Assembly (NCBI RefSeq): GCF_002008165.1
Contig: NZ_MRDM01000032.1
Span: 372,001 to 436,000 of the forward strand
DNA length: 64,000 nt
Source: Rhizobium laguerreae
Lineage (GTDB): Bacteria > Pseudomonadota > Alphaproteobacteria > Rhizobiales > Rhizobiaceae
Reading direction: 5' to 3'
Shown here in pieces: positions 43,235 to 51,827 of this stretch (its first letter is position 1; each line of letters begins with the position of its first letter). The notes beneath the pieces are model-generated. The model saw nothing but the letters and a program-made list of their open reading frames with translations. It was not told the DNA's origin and ran no database searches. Both the position numbers and the translations under genes were made by a program.

Positions 43235-45016
43235 CTACTGCATGACCGCCGCGAACCGCATCCACTTGACGATCGAGTCGATCGGCGAGTTGTCCGGCAT
43301 CTTGAGAGGGCTCTGATTGGGCGTGAACCCACGCGAAAGAGCCGAGTCCGGATCCGCCAGCAGCACGCCCACGAAGGTCGACGCCACGAGACAGCTCCCG
43401 ACTTCGCCCAACCGGTTTCCGCCTGCAGCCTCGGCTTCAGCCAGAATGTAGAACCAGAGCGGTGTACGCTCGTGGAAACGCGATGCAGTACCGGCGAGGA
43501 AGTTCTTCAGATCGGGCTTCGCGGCAAACAGCGCTGAGACATCTTGGATCGGCGAGGACTGCACCGCGCCAATTTGTTTGAGATGCTTGTGTAAAGCCTG
43601 ACCCGTCGGGAGCCTGAGATTGTAGCCCCGACGAAGGTTCCGCCTTGCCAGGTTCTTGAACAACTCCTTAAGCTGTTGGTCGGCCTGGTCCTCCCCCTCC
43701 TTGAACAGCGTATGCAATGGCGGAGCAAGTTCCGTATCGATCCTCCTGGCAAGACGGGCCGGCTCCCCATCGCCCGCATCATGGGGATCAGCTCCGGTAA
43801 AGCGCGTCCAGTCGATTATCCAGTTCTTAGGCAGCTTCTTCTCGTCATCCAGCCTGCCGCCGCCGCCAGTGAATTCGAATAGCAACTGCAAGGTGGCGCG
43901 CTTCAGAAAACCGGTGCCCGGCCGCCCAAAGTTCTTGTTGTAGTCATAGAAGGCTCTGACCATGGAATGACCGAACCGATAGGCTGCGGTGGAGAACTCC
44001 AACGGCAGAGCATTGCCGAGCCGGGTATTCTGCCTCCGGGCATCGAACTCGGCTCTGAATTTGAAGAAATGAGATGCCCGATCCTCGACGACGCGGTCCA
44101 CTACAACCGGATCGCAAACGCCTTTGAGGTATCCTTCTACAATCAACCATTGGTAATGAAGTCTTGTCAGAGCCTGGGCTGAGCTGAAATCGGCGATCCA
44201 GCCCGTGTCATGCGATGCGAGATAGTCGACGGCCTTATTATGGAACCGGAGAAAGCTCAGATGGAACTGCGCGACGACGAGATTTTCATCGTTGCGATTG
44301 TCCCCGATTATCGCCCGCTGGGGCAAGGTATCAGAGAATTTATGAAACGCCTCGGGAGTCATGGCGGCCTCAGCCAGACGTAAAGCCGCCTCCCGGACAG
44401 AGGACTGGACCTGGCCATAACGAGGAAGGTCGCGATGTTCGTCGAGGTTGTCTGGAAGCGGCCCCGGATCGACGGCTGTCCCGACCCGCATTTTGTTTTT
44501 CAGCGTGGGGTGGCGAAGGCCGGAGATCACTTTGACAACATCTGCATCGATCCCCTCGCCGACGGCCGATCCGCCGTAGACACTATCCAGATCGAAGCGG
44601 GGCGAGCGAGCATTCCTGAACTGGCTCTCCACTGTCGACGAGGCGACAGGCGGGTGAGCGTTGACCATGCTCGAGATCGCCCCTTCGCGATCAGTTCGGG
44701 CCGTTAGCTCGTGATCCAGGAATTGTCCCCAATATGTGAACACAGGCGGGAGCGTGGAATCTTCCGTCGGATCCTCGCTCGTCGGCGTCGCGACAACATC
44801 GATCATCATTTCGCCGAGTTCATCGAGCTCCCCAAGCGTCTCCGCCGTGTTGGGAAGGTAATTCTCTGGCGCATCCAATGGCGGTACGAAATAACCGAAG
44901 TCAGCTTCTTCATCGACCGCGACGTCACCCGTCGCTGGCCGCCCGGCCCGAACGCTCGGCCCTGGAGCCGCACGTTTTTTCTCCGCACCCCCGTGCGATT
45001 GAAAAACGATTGCCAT
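43235..45016 (-). CDS. Animal-type haem peroxidase
   Basis: The 593-residue protein belongs to the animal haem peroxidase superfamily, which spans myeloperoxidase and cyclooxygenase and has many bacterial members. The distal His is in YWGQFLDHELT (about residue 104), the family motif GDNRNDENLVVAQFHLSFLRF follows near 240, and the proximal His is in YRFGHSMVR (near 347). No signal peptide is seen. The substrate is unknown; oxidation of halides or organic compounds is typical. The ATG at 45016 has a GGAGGG site and replaces an upstream GTG. The divergent S8 protease gene suggests a functional link, which is inference. Confidence 0.85.
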   Translation of the reverse strand: MAIVFQSHGGAEKKRAAPGPSVRAGRPATGDVAVDEEADFGYFVPPLDAPENYLPNTAETLGELDELGEMMIDVVATPTSEDPTEDSTLPPVFTYWGQFLDHELTARTDREGAISSMVNAHPPVASSTVESQFRNARSPRFDLDSVYGGSAVGEGIDADVVKVISGLRHPTLKNKMRVGTAVDPGPLPDNLDEHRDLPRYGQVQSSVREAALRLAEAAMTPEAFHKFSDTLPQRAIIGDNRNDENLVVAQFHLSFLRFHNKAVDYLASHDTGWIADFSSAQALTRLHYQWLIVEGYLKGVCDPVVVDRVVEDRASHFFKFRAEFDARRQNTRLGNALPLEFSTAAYRFGHSMVRAFYDYNKNFGRPGTGFLKRATLQLLFEFTGGGGRLDDEKKLPKNWIIDWTRFTGADPHDAGDGEPARLARRIDTELAPPLHTLFKEGEDQADQQLKELFKNLARRNLRRGYNLRLPTGQALHKHLKQIGAVQSSPIQDVSALFAAKPDLKNFLAGTASRFHERTPLWFYILAEAEAAGGNRLGEVGSCLVASTFVGVLLADPDSALSRGFTPNQSPLKMPDNSPIDSIVKWMRFAAVMQ

Positions 45017-45564
45017 TAGCAACACCCTCCGTTTTCCAGCCCGCGGGATAATTCATACACCTAGAACGCGAAGTCAACTAATCATATTGGGCTATTATTC
45101 ATCTTAAAGTTGGTAAATTACCCGTAAACCCAGTCGATATCTGTGCGGATTCAGCGCACCTTGTATTGTCAGGCACAAAAATAACGAAGAAAACCAATGG
45201 GGAGGAGATGCAGAAGTATAGGCCACCTGAAAAGCAATGAAACACTGACGAACGACCACTAGAATTTTCATTTGCCAACTCAACAATAAGATGTATATTT
45301 GCCGCCGAGATTTCGGCCAGGGGAAGTACATCCCGAAATCGACCTACAAGGTACAATTTATTATGCTTGCTTGCCGAACGCTCCAATTTTCAGTCGGCGA
45401 AGCTTTGTGTTCTCGCGGCAAAACAGCGGAAAAAACATCTGGTCAATCCGCATTGATCTACCTGTCCCGAACGCGAGTGTCGGCTCGATTAACGGGTATG
45501 CCGCGTCAATCTTGCGGCTTTTGTATTGCTTTGAAACCGTGAAAGATGGGGGAGAGTTGGTATC
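45017..45564. other. Long A+T-rich divergent intergenic region
   Basis: About 550 bases separate the peroxidase and protease genes. The region is clearly lower in G+C than its surroundings, and reading frames there lack ribosome-binding sites and family features. It should hold the promoters of both genes. The composition shift hints that the peroxidase-protease block was acquired. Confidence 0.55.
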
Positions 45565-46920
45565 ATGGCGAAATCAACGCGAGGCAGGGTCAACGCACCG
45601 GGCGACGGCACATCGGGTCTTGGCATGGTGGTGCGATTTACACCCAAAGCAAGGAGCGAGGGTGTACAGCAACTCGAAAAAGGCGGCTTCCGCGTCGCGT
45701 CGTCCAAGGATTTTCGCAGCGCCGTGGCGGTGCCAAATGATTTCGATGGCGCTGATGTTCAGTACTTTGAACGTTTCGGAATCGCAATTGTGCGCCGGGA
45801 CGGCGAGAGACTGAAGCCCATGTTGCAAAATGCCATGCAGCGGAAGGTCGTCAGCGCTGCTCGGCCGGAGCGATCCTATCGCGCCCTCGGCGGCCCGCTG
45901 ACGAAGCGGCCAGGCCTCGCACAGGCAACGGTGGGCGGCGTTGCAACCCATTTGGACCGTGACTACCTGCTCGGCTATCGTGACGCTGTGAACGAACTGG
46001 TCGATCGCTTATTGGGCAGGCAGGGAGCAGAGGGGCTTGTGGCCCGGGCAGCCTTTGAAGAGACCAGCAACACCTGGGGACTGCAGGCTGTCAGGGCTAT
46101 CGAAGGTGAGCTGAGCGGGGCCGGCATCAAGGTGGCGGTACTGGATACCGGATTTGACGAAACTCATCAGGATTTTGTCGGCCGTTCCGTCACCAAGAAA
46201 CTCTTTGCGACACGTAGTTCCGATGGCGACGTTCACGGTCACGGAACGCATTGCATCGGCACGGCATGCGGTCCGTTGCGACCGACCAGCGGCCCACGCT
46301 ACGGTATCGCCCATGAGGCGGAAATCTACGCTGGAAAGGTGCTGGGCGACGACGGCTTCGGTACTGACCGGTCGATCATTGCCGGCATGGAATGGGCGCT
46401 GGATGAAGGTTGCCATGTTATTTCGATGTCGTTAGGCGCTGCAACGCAAATTGGAGATGCGCCGAGTGACGACTACGAGCAAATTGGGCAGGTATGTTTA
46501 GACGCAGGAACCTTAGTTGTTGCCGCTGCCGGGAACGAAAGTTCCCGTCCTCAACAGATTAACCCAGTTGGTTCTCCGGCGAACGCGTCCACGATCCTCG
46601 GAGTTGGCGCCGTGGATCGCTCCTTCGCGCCGGCGTCGTTCTCATGCGGCGGTTTGAATCCTGGTCAGGAAGTGGACATTGCCGCTCCTGGCGTCGATAT
46701 ATTTTCGAGCTTGCCCGATGACAAGTATGACCGATGGGATGGTACCAGCATGGCGACCCCACATGTCGCCGGCGTTGCGGCTCTTATTGCTCAGTCCGAT
46801 CCGAAGTTTCGCGGATGGGCGCTATGGGCGCGCTTGATTCAGCTTACAAAGCCTCTATCTTCGCGTGCTAGGGATGTTGGCAAGGGTCTGCTCCAGGCAA
46901 GAGGAAGCGGCGAGGTATGA
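45565..46920 (+). CDS. S8 family (subtilisin-like) serine protease without signal peptide
   Basis: The 451-residue protein has a subtilisin catalytic domain (about 185-440) with all three residues: Asp194 in AVLDTGFDETH, His226 in HGHGTHCIG and Ser395 in GTSMATPHVAG. The oxyanion Asn lies in VVAAAGNES. The N-terminal 170 residues resemble a propeptide-like domain (MVVRFTPKARSEGVQQLEKG), but no export signal is seen, so it may be cytosolic or exported by another route. The stop overlaps the start of a small I9-like gene by four bases (ATGA), a protease-inhibitor pair. Confidence 0.87.
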   Translation: MAKSTRGRVNAPGDGTSGLGMVVRFTPKARSEGVQQLEKGGFRVASSKDFRSAVAVPNDFDGADVQYFERFGIAIVRRDGERLKPMLQNAMQRKVVSAARPERSYRALGGPLTKRPGLAQATVGGVATHLDRDYLLGYRDAVNELVDRLLGRQGAEGLVARAAFEETSNTWGLQAVRAIEGELSGAGIKVAVLDTGFDETHQDFVGRSVTKKLFATRSSDGDVHGHGTHCIGTACGPLRPTSGPRYGIAHEAEIYAGKVLGDDGFGTDRSIIAGMEWALDEGCHVISMSLGAATQIGDAPSDDYEQIGQVCLDAGTLVVAAAGNESSRPQQINPVGSPANASTILGVGAVDRSFAPASFSCGGLNPGQEVDIAAPGVDIFSSLPDDKYDRWDGTSMATPHVAGVAALIAQSDPKFRGWALWARLIQLTKPLSSRARDVGKGLLQARGSGEV

Positions 46921-47147
46921 CGACCGATAAGATTGAAGTTACCATTCGGATCGACAAAAACGAGGCCCGCAGTTTGGGAGAGGTCGTCGGCGACTTGAAG
47001 TCGCAAGGCCTCGAACAGGTGCAAAGCCACGAGCGCTTCATGATTGTCAACGGTAGTGTCAATCCTGACGCGCTCGATGCGCTTCGTGCGGTAAAGGGAG
47101 TCGCTTCAGTTCGGCAAGATGCCGCATACAAGACTCAAGCGAACTGA
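46917..47147 (+). CDS. Small I9-inhibitor-like protein paired with the S8 protease
   Basis: The 76-residue protein (KIEVTIRIDKNEARSLGEVV, GLEQVQSHERFMIVNG, LRAVKGVASVRQDAAY) has the beta-alpha-beta pattern of subtilisin propeptides and I9 inhibitors, ending in a GVASVRQD-type strand. It overlaps the protease stop codon by four bases, so the two are translationally coupled. The likely role is inhibition or folding of the adjacent protease in trans. Some databases call such proteins ketohydroxyglutarate aldolase, which is not supported by size or motifs. Confidence 0.65.
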   Translation: MTTDKIEVTIRIDKNEARSLGEVVGDLKSQGLEQVQSHERFMIVNGSVNPDALDALRAVKGVASVRQDAAYKTQAN

Positions 47148-47232
47148 TCATGCGGGCGGCACGGCCTATCCGCAGGCGCTCCCGTTTGCGACCACGCATA
47201 CTGAGTTTGTCAGCTGGCCACCCGGCTGTGAC

Positions 47233-47937
47233 TTATGCGGCGCTCGAATCGACAGCAGGCCGGTCCGCAAGCAGTTTGACCAGGGCTTGCGCACCGGCAG
47301 TTGAAGAAGCCGGGTTCTGTCCGGTGATCAACCGCCCGTCCGTGATAGCAAAGCTCTGCCAGTTCGGCGCTTTTTCATAAAGTCCGCCGAGCCGTTTCAA
47401 TTCATCTTCGACCAGGAACGGCACGACGTCGGTGAGCTGAACCTCTTCCTCTTCGCTGTTCGCAAACCCTGTGACGCGTTTTCCCTTGACGATCGGCGCG
47501 CCCTTATATGTCACCCGATGCAGCACGGCAGGTGCATGACAGACGGCGGCAACCGGCTTGCCGGAATTGTAGAAGGATTCGATCAGGGAGATCGAATCCG
47601 GGTTGTCGACCAGATCCCACATCGGTCCGTGGCCGCCCGGATAGAACACCGCGTCGAAATCCTCCGAGCGCATGTCCGCCAGCTTCAAGGTGCTGGCGAA
47701 ATCCTTCTGCGCCGCTGCGTCCTGCTTGAAGCGAGTCATCGCCTCCGTCTGGTTTTCCGGCAGATCGCTCTTCGGGTCGACCGGCGGCTGGCCGCCCTTG
47801 GGCGAGGCGAGGACGAGTTCAACGCCGGCATCGCGAAAGACATAATAGGGCGCAGCTCCTTCTTCGAGCCAGAAGCCCGTCTTTCGGCCGGTGCTGCCAA
47901 GAATGTCATGGGACGTAAACACCATCAGGATCTTCAT
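47233..47937 (-). CDS. DJ-1/PfpI family protein (Hsp31-like)
   Basis: The 234-residue protein starts MKILMVFTSHDILGSTGRKT, has the acid DFDAVFYPGGHGPMWDL and the nucleophile elbow AVCHAPAVL (Cys near residue 130). It fits Hsp31/glyoxalase III-type members of the DJ-1 superfamily, which repair glyoxal-modified molecules. The E, C and H triad seems complete. The start at 47937 has a GAAGGAG site; the frame extends to 48072. A GGTATCGGCGATACC palindrome lies 89 bases upstream. Confidence 0.87.
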   Translation of the reverse strand: MKILMVFTSHDILGSTGRKTGFWLEEGAAPYYVFRDAGVELVLASPKGGQPPVDPKSDLPENQTEAMTRFKQDAAAQKDFASTLKLADMRSEDFDAVFYPGGHGPMWDLVDNPDSISLIESFYNSGKPVAAVCHAPAVLHRVTYKGAPIVKGKRVTGFANSEEEEVQLTDVVPFLVEDELKRLGGLYEKAPNWQSFAITDGRLITGQNPASSTAGAQALVKLLADRPAVDSSAA

Positions 47938-48016
47938 CTGTCGCTCCTTCTTGTTCGACTGCAGTCGGAACCGGCTGCGTGAGGAGAAGTATGGCAAGTT
48001 TCCGCTCGCACCACAG

Positions 48017-48523
48017 TTACACCTTGGTATCGGCGATACCTTGGTATTGGCTGCCTTTCGCCCTGCCCCCAAAAATCAAACGTTGGTAGTCTGCAAGCAT
48101 CTCGGGGTCTTCGACGGAACCGTGGTGGTGGAGTTGTCGCCAGGCGTCGTTCGTTCGAACGAACCAGCGTGTCGTGCGAAAGGCGACATCGAGCCTCTCC
48201 TCGGGTGTCTCGCATCGGCCTCTTTCGCGGCCGACAAAGAGGTGCCAGTCTTCTCCGCCCTGGCTGGTGAAGTCGTGGAATACCACCTGCACCTTCGCCT
48301 GACCTTCGAAAAGCCTGGAATACCCCTCGGCAATCGCGCCCCAGCCACGTCGGATTCCGCCGATGGGATTGTCCATGCTCGGAGCGTCGCCCTCGACCCA
48401 GACGGCTTCCAGCGCCGTCATGTCGGCAGCGTTGAACGCCCTGTAGAACTCGATCAGCGCGTCTAGAGGACCGTCGCCGGTCTTCGCCTCGTTTCCCGTT
48501 ATCTCTCGGAGATGCGTCTGCAT
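48017..48523 (-). CDS. SnoaL-like / nuclear transport factor 2-fold protein
   Basis: The 168-residue protein fits the SnoaL-like fold: MTALEAVWVEGDAPSMDNPIGG followed by VVFHDFTSQGGEDWHLFVGR and RFVRT-type beta strands. Members are small enzymes or ligand-binding proteins; no substrate is predicted. The last residues (QGIADTKV) are encoded by the operator-like palindrome that lies upstream of the DJ-1 gene, so the true C-terminus of the family may be shorter. It is divergent from the SDR gene at 48873. Confidence 0.7.
   Translation of the reverse strand: MQTHLREITGNEAKTGDGPLDALIEFYRAFNAADMTALEAVWVEGDAPSMDNPIGGIRRGWGAIAEGYSRLFEGQAKVQVVFHDFTSQGGEDWHLFVGRERGRCETPEERLDVAFRTTRWFVRTNDAWRQLHHHGSVEDPEMLADYQRLIFGGRAKGSQYQGIADTKV
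48026..48040. promoter_or_regulatory. Shared operator, copy A (upstream of DJ-1 gene)
   Basis: GGTATCGGCGATACC is a perfect 7-1-7 dyad 89 bases upstream of the DJ-1/PfpI start, within the end of the SnoaL-like gene. On the minus strand it reads GGTATCGCCGATACC followed by AAGGTGTAA, comparable to copies B and C. See the finding on the shared motif. Confidence 0.6.
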
Positions 48524-48872
48524 GTCAGAACCTCTTTCCGCTTGGTTTTAAAGAAGCGCCGGCTCGAGCCGGCTTGCTGAGGATGCGGAAAGGAAAAAGC
48601 GGATTCCATTAGACGATGGTGTCGCCAACGCGCGGATTCGGCTTCCTCCGGTGATCAACGCTCGGTCCCGCCATCCGACCCAAAGGTATCGGCGACACCT
48701 TCGTACAATAGGCGGCAACCGTTTTTGGCGAGATGTTCCTGACAGAACGGCAACGGAGATGTCGAAACCGTTCCCGGCTGAAGGCCGGATCAACACACAA
48801 TTCGCGATCGAGGTAGCGCCCGGCCATTGGTGGTGGGCGGCTGGTCGGTGCGTACCAATAACGGAGGCGGAA
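48524..48872. other. Divergent intergenic region with palindrome
   Basis: About 350 bases hold a perfect 16-bp palindrome (GCCGGCTCGAGCCGGC, 48558-48573) and operator copy B at 48685-48699. No gene is supported. Promoters for the SnoaL-like and SDR genes are expected here. Confidence 0.5.
48685..48699. promoter_or_regulatory. Shared operator, copy B (upstream of SDR-RidA unit)
   Basis: AA-GGTATCGGCGACACC-TT is a 9-1-9 dyad with one mismatch, 174 bases before the SDR start, followed by CGTACAATA. It also lies upstream of the divergent SnoaL-like gene. Confidence 0.6.
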
Positions 48873-49598
48873 ATGAGCCTGCACAAGACAGTGGTGATCA
48901 CCGGCGCATCCCAAGGGATTGGCGCCGGCCTCGTGAAGACCTTCCTCGATAAGGGATACAATGTCGTCGGGACATCGAGACGCGTCAGCGAGACGACCGC
49001 GTTCGAGCGCAATGACAGGCTGGCGTTGATCGACGGCGATGTCGCCGATCCGGAGACCGCCGAGCGTGTGGCGCAGCGGGCCGTCGAGCGATTCGGGTCG
49101 ATCGACGCGCTGGTCAACAACGCCGGCATCTTCGTCACCAAGCCCTTCCTCGACTACACGATCGATGACTTTCGGCGCCTCACAGCCACCAATGTCGAAG
49201 GCTTCCTTCACTTCACCAAGTGCGCTGTCAGGCAGATGCTTCGTCAGAAGTCGGGAGGAAGCGTCGTCACCATCACGTCGTCGCTGACGGATCATCCCAT
49301 CGCCGGTGTGACGGCGTCCGTGCCTATGATCACGAAAGGCGGCCTCAATGCCATCACCAAGAGCCTGGCGCTCGAATTCGCCAGGGATAACATCCGGATC
49401 AATGCGGTGTCGCCAGGTGTGGTCGATACGCCGCTGCATGCGACGAACCCAAAAGATTATCTCAAGTCGCTTTCGCCGATGGGAAAGATCACGGCCGTCC
49501 AGGAGATCGTCGACGGCGTCGTGTATCTGACCGAGTCAGCGAATATCACCGGGGAGGTGCTGCACGTCGACAACGGCGCACATTTGGGAAAATGGTAG
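48873..49598 (+). CDS. SDR-family protein lacking the catalytic tyrosine
   Basis: The 241-residue protein has a good cofactor loop (TGASQGIGAG, residues 10-19), NNAG near 83-86 and Ser in TITSSLTD. The place of the active-site Tyr of YxxxK is taken by Pro (VPMITKGGL), although the Lys is kept. Classical hydride transfer is thus doubtful; a binding, dehydratase or altered role is possible. The start at 48873 has a CGGAGG site. It overlaps the RidA gene by seven bases. Confidence 0.82.
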   Translation: MSLHKTVVITGASQGIGAGLVKTFLDKGYNVVGTSRRVSETTAFERNDRLALIDGDVADPETAERVAQRAVERFGSIDALVNNAGIFVTKPFLDYTIDDFRRLTATNVEGFLHFTKCAVRQMLRQKSGGSVVTITSSLTDHPIAGVTASVPMITKGGLNAITKSLALEFARDNIRINAVSPGVVDTPLHATNPKDYLKSLSPMGKITAVQEIVDGVVYLTESANITGEVLHVDNGAHLGKW

Positions 49599-50062
49599 GC
49601 CGCGACCCGGAGGAGCGCCTGCTGGAACTGGGGATCGTGCTGCCTCCCCCGCCGACGCCTTTCGGCGCCTATGTCGAGGCGATCCAGTCAGGGCCGCTGC
49701 TGTTCCTGAGCGGCATGCTTCCGGTGATTGGCCATGATCCCGTCTACTTCGGGCGGGTCGGCGAGGAGCTGTCGACCCTGCAAGGCTATGATGCCGCGCG
49801 CACCGCCTGCCTCAGCGGTATCGCGGCCGCGAGGTCGCAGCTGGGATCGTTGAACTCCGTTCGTCGCATTTCCAAGCTCGGCGTCTATATCGCGACATCC
49901 GACACGTTCCGCGAACATCCGAAGGTGGCAGACGGCGCCTCCGAGCTTCTGCTCGACATCTTCGGAGCGGAAAGGATTCCGCCGCGCATCGTTCTGGGCG
50001 TCCCCAGCATCCCGCTCGGAATGCCCGTCGAAATCGAACTCATTCTTGAAATCGAGCCCTAG
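49592..50062 (+). CDS. RidA/YjgF/UK114 family protein
   Basis: The 156-residue protein has the RidA features VEAIQSGPLLFLSGMLPVIG, YDAARTACLSGIAAARSQLG and IPLGMPVEIELILEI. RidA proteins deaminate reactive enamine/imine intermediates; this one belongs to the longer group seen with SDR and detoxification genes. The key Arg of deaminating RidA (near residue 105) appears as Arg or Pro in RIPPRIVLGV, so activity is plausible but uncertain. It follows the SDR with a seven-base overlap. Confidence 0.8.
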   Translation: MVGRDPEERLLELGIVLPPPPTPFGAYVEAIQSGPLLFLSGMLPVIGHDPVYFGRVGEELSTLQGYDAARTACLSGIAAARSQLGSLNSVRRISKLGVYIATSDTFREHPKVADGASELLLDIFGAERIPPRIVLGVPSIPLGMPVEIELILEIEP

Positions 50063-50102
50063 CGAAGGATTTCGCTGACCAAGCCCAGACATGGAGACAA
50101 TC

Positions 50103-51107
50103 ATGACACCCACATCATCGAAAAGGTTGCGGTCCCGGCTTGCTCTCGCCGTCGTCGCCGCGTCATCCACGTTTCTGACAGCCGCTGCGGTCCCGATGCT
50201 GCCAGCACTTGCGCTCTCCGGCCAGTCGCCGGTCAAGCCGGACAGCACGGTACAATCAAAGCCCGGGTCCGAAACGGCACACGAATCCCAGATCAAAGTG
50301 GACAAGCGGACGCCGGCCTATTGGCGGGTGACATTCGACAACCCTCCGTTCAATATTTTCGGTCCGGAGACCATTCCGCAGCTCGAGAAGATTATCGCCG
50401 ACATCGAGACTGATCCGAACCTCAGGGTCGTCGTGTTCGACAGCAACGTGCCGGGCTTCTTTCTGACTCACTACAATTTCACGCCGCCTCTGGAGGAGTC
50501 GACGAGCCTTCCCTCAGGGCGCACGGGTCTTCATCCGCTTCCCGACATGCTGGTGCGATTGAGCAAGGCGCCGGTCGTATCGATCGCCTTGATCCGTGGG
50601 CGCGCCACCGGGGTCGGAAGCGAGCTCGCCCTGGCAAGCGACATGCGTTTTGCGAGCCGGGAAAAGGCCATTCTGTCACAATGGGAGGTCGGCGCCGGCT
50701 TCGTGCCGGGCGGCGGTCCTATGGCACGGCTTCCCAGGCTGATGGGCCGAGGGCGCGCGCTTGAAGTCCTGCTCGGATCCGACGACATCAACGGCGAACT
50801 GGCCGAGCAATATGGTTACGTGAACCGTTCGTTCGCAGACGACAAGCTCGATCCCTTCGTCGACTCGCTTGCAGCGCGCATCTCCGGATTTGACCGGGGA
50901 GCCATCGCGGATACGAAACGGCTGGTCGATTTCGCCAGCCTGCCGACCGACCCGGAAATCGGTGCCGGCTGGGACGCCTTCATTTCCTCGGTCCAGCGTC
51001 CCGTGGCGCAAAAGAACATCGGCCGGTTGATGGAGATGGGCCTGCAGACGAACCCAGACATCGAGTCGAGGCTCGGCCATTACACGCAGACTTTGGCCGA
51101 TAAGTAG
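50103..51107 (+). CDS. Exported enoyl-CoA hydratase/isomerase (crotonase) fold protein
   Basis: The 334-residue protein has an N-terminal signal peptide (about residues 1-39, ending ALALS) and then a crotonase-type domain (about 70-260): YWRVTFDNPPFNIFGPETIP, a VVVFDSNVPGFFLTHYNFT segment in place of the oxyanion loop, and IRGRATGVGSELALASDMRF. Crotonases act on CoA thioesters in the cytosol, so an exported one is unusual; the substrate and activity are unknown. GGAG lies six bases before 50103; an in-frame ATG at 50091 is less likely. Confidence 0.78.
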   Translation: MTPTSSKRLRSRLALAVVAASSTFLTAAAVPMLPALALSGQSPVKPDSTVQSKPGSETAHESQIKVDKRTPAYWRVTFDNPPFNIFGPETIPQLEKIIADIETDPNLRVVVFDSNVPGFFLTHYNFTPPLEESTSLPSGRTGLHPLPDMLVRLSKAPVVSIALIRGRATGVGSELALASDMRFASREKAILSQWEVGAGFVPGGGPMARLPRLMGRGRALEVLLGSDDINGELAEQYGYVNRSFADDKLDPFVDSLAARISGFDRGAIADTKRLVDFASLPTDPEIGAGWDAFISSVQRPVAQKNIGRLMEMGLQTNPDIESRLGHYTQTLADK

Positions 51108-51260
51108 GCTGAAGAGGCGCCCCGTGTGAACCAGCAAGTCGCACGGCGCCTACCACAATATTCGGTAACGGTTTCCCTGTGACGACACAGAATCCACTAC
51201 GCGGGATTGCACGCCTTGTCGTGCCAGCCCGCCCATCACGATGAACAATGGAGAGATGAC

Positions 51261-51794
51261 ATGCACAGCGTTGAGAACCAGATCGTCGATTCAAGCTTTT
51301 CCGCCATCATCAATGCGCCGATCGAGAAGATCGACATCCCCCGTTGGTGCTTCACATTGCCCGAGAAGGACTACCAGGAATGCTCTCCAGCCCACATCGC
51401 CGCCGGCTTCACCACGGCGCCGGACGGCAGACGGATGTCGATCAATGTCGAGACCATCGGCGGCAGCCTGATGGTCCAGCATTACGTCGAGACGCTCGGT
51501 GAGAAGGATCACCTGATCCTCGACTCCCACTCGGACGTTTTCACCCCGTCGGGGCGCACGACCATCCACGTGACCTGGGAGTTGAGCGCCAAGCGGATCG
51601 ACGAGGCGAGATGCGAGCTCACCAACCGCGTCAGGTCCTATGCGACGGACGAGATGCTCACCTTCCTCGACCGCCAGGGGATTCCATTCGACATCTTCCG
51701 GACGCAGCGCCAGCCGATGTCCATCGCTCACAATAAGGGCGAGACGCCGCTCTTCGCCGCGAATATCGAGCGCGCCGCGCTCCGCAATAGCTGA
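51261..51794 (+). CDS. Hypothetical protein (possible SRPBCC fold)
   Basis: The 177-residue protein has no recognised motif. A beta-rich central part (GRRMSINVETIGGSLMVQHY then LILDSHSDVFTPSGRTTIHV and TWEL) resembles ligand-binding START/SRPBCC sheets. There is no signal peptide. A GGAGAG site precedes the ATG. It lies between the exported crotonase and the isochorismatase-like gene on the same strand, in a stress or xenobiotic block. Confidence 0.6.
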   Translation: MHSVENQIVDSSFSAIINAPIEKIDIPRWCFTLPEKDYQECSPAHIAAGFTTAPDGRRMSINVETIGGSLMVQHYVETLGEKDHLILDSHSDVFTPSGRTTIHVTWELSAKRIDEARCELTNRVRSYATDEMLTFLDRQGIPFDIFRTQRQPMSIAHNKGETPLFAANIERAALRNS

Positions 51795-51827
51795 CCGTCT
51801 AAATCTAGTTGCCGCACGGAGAGCACC

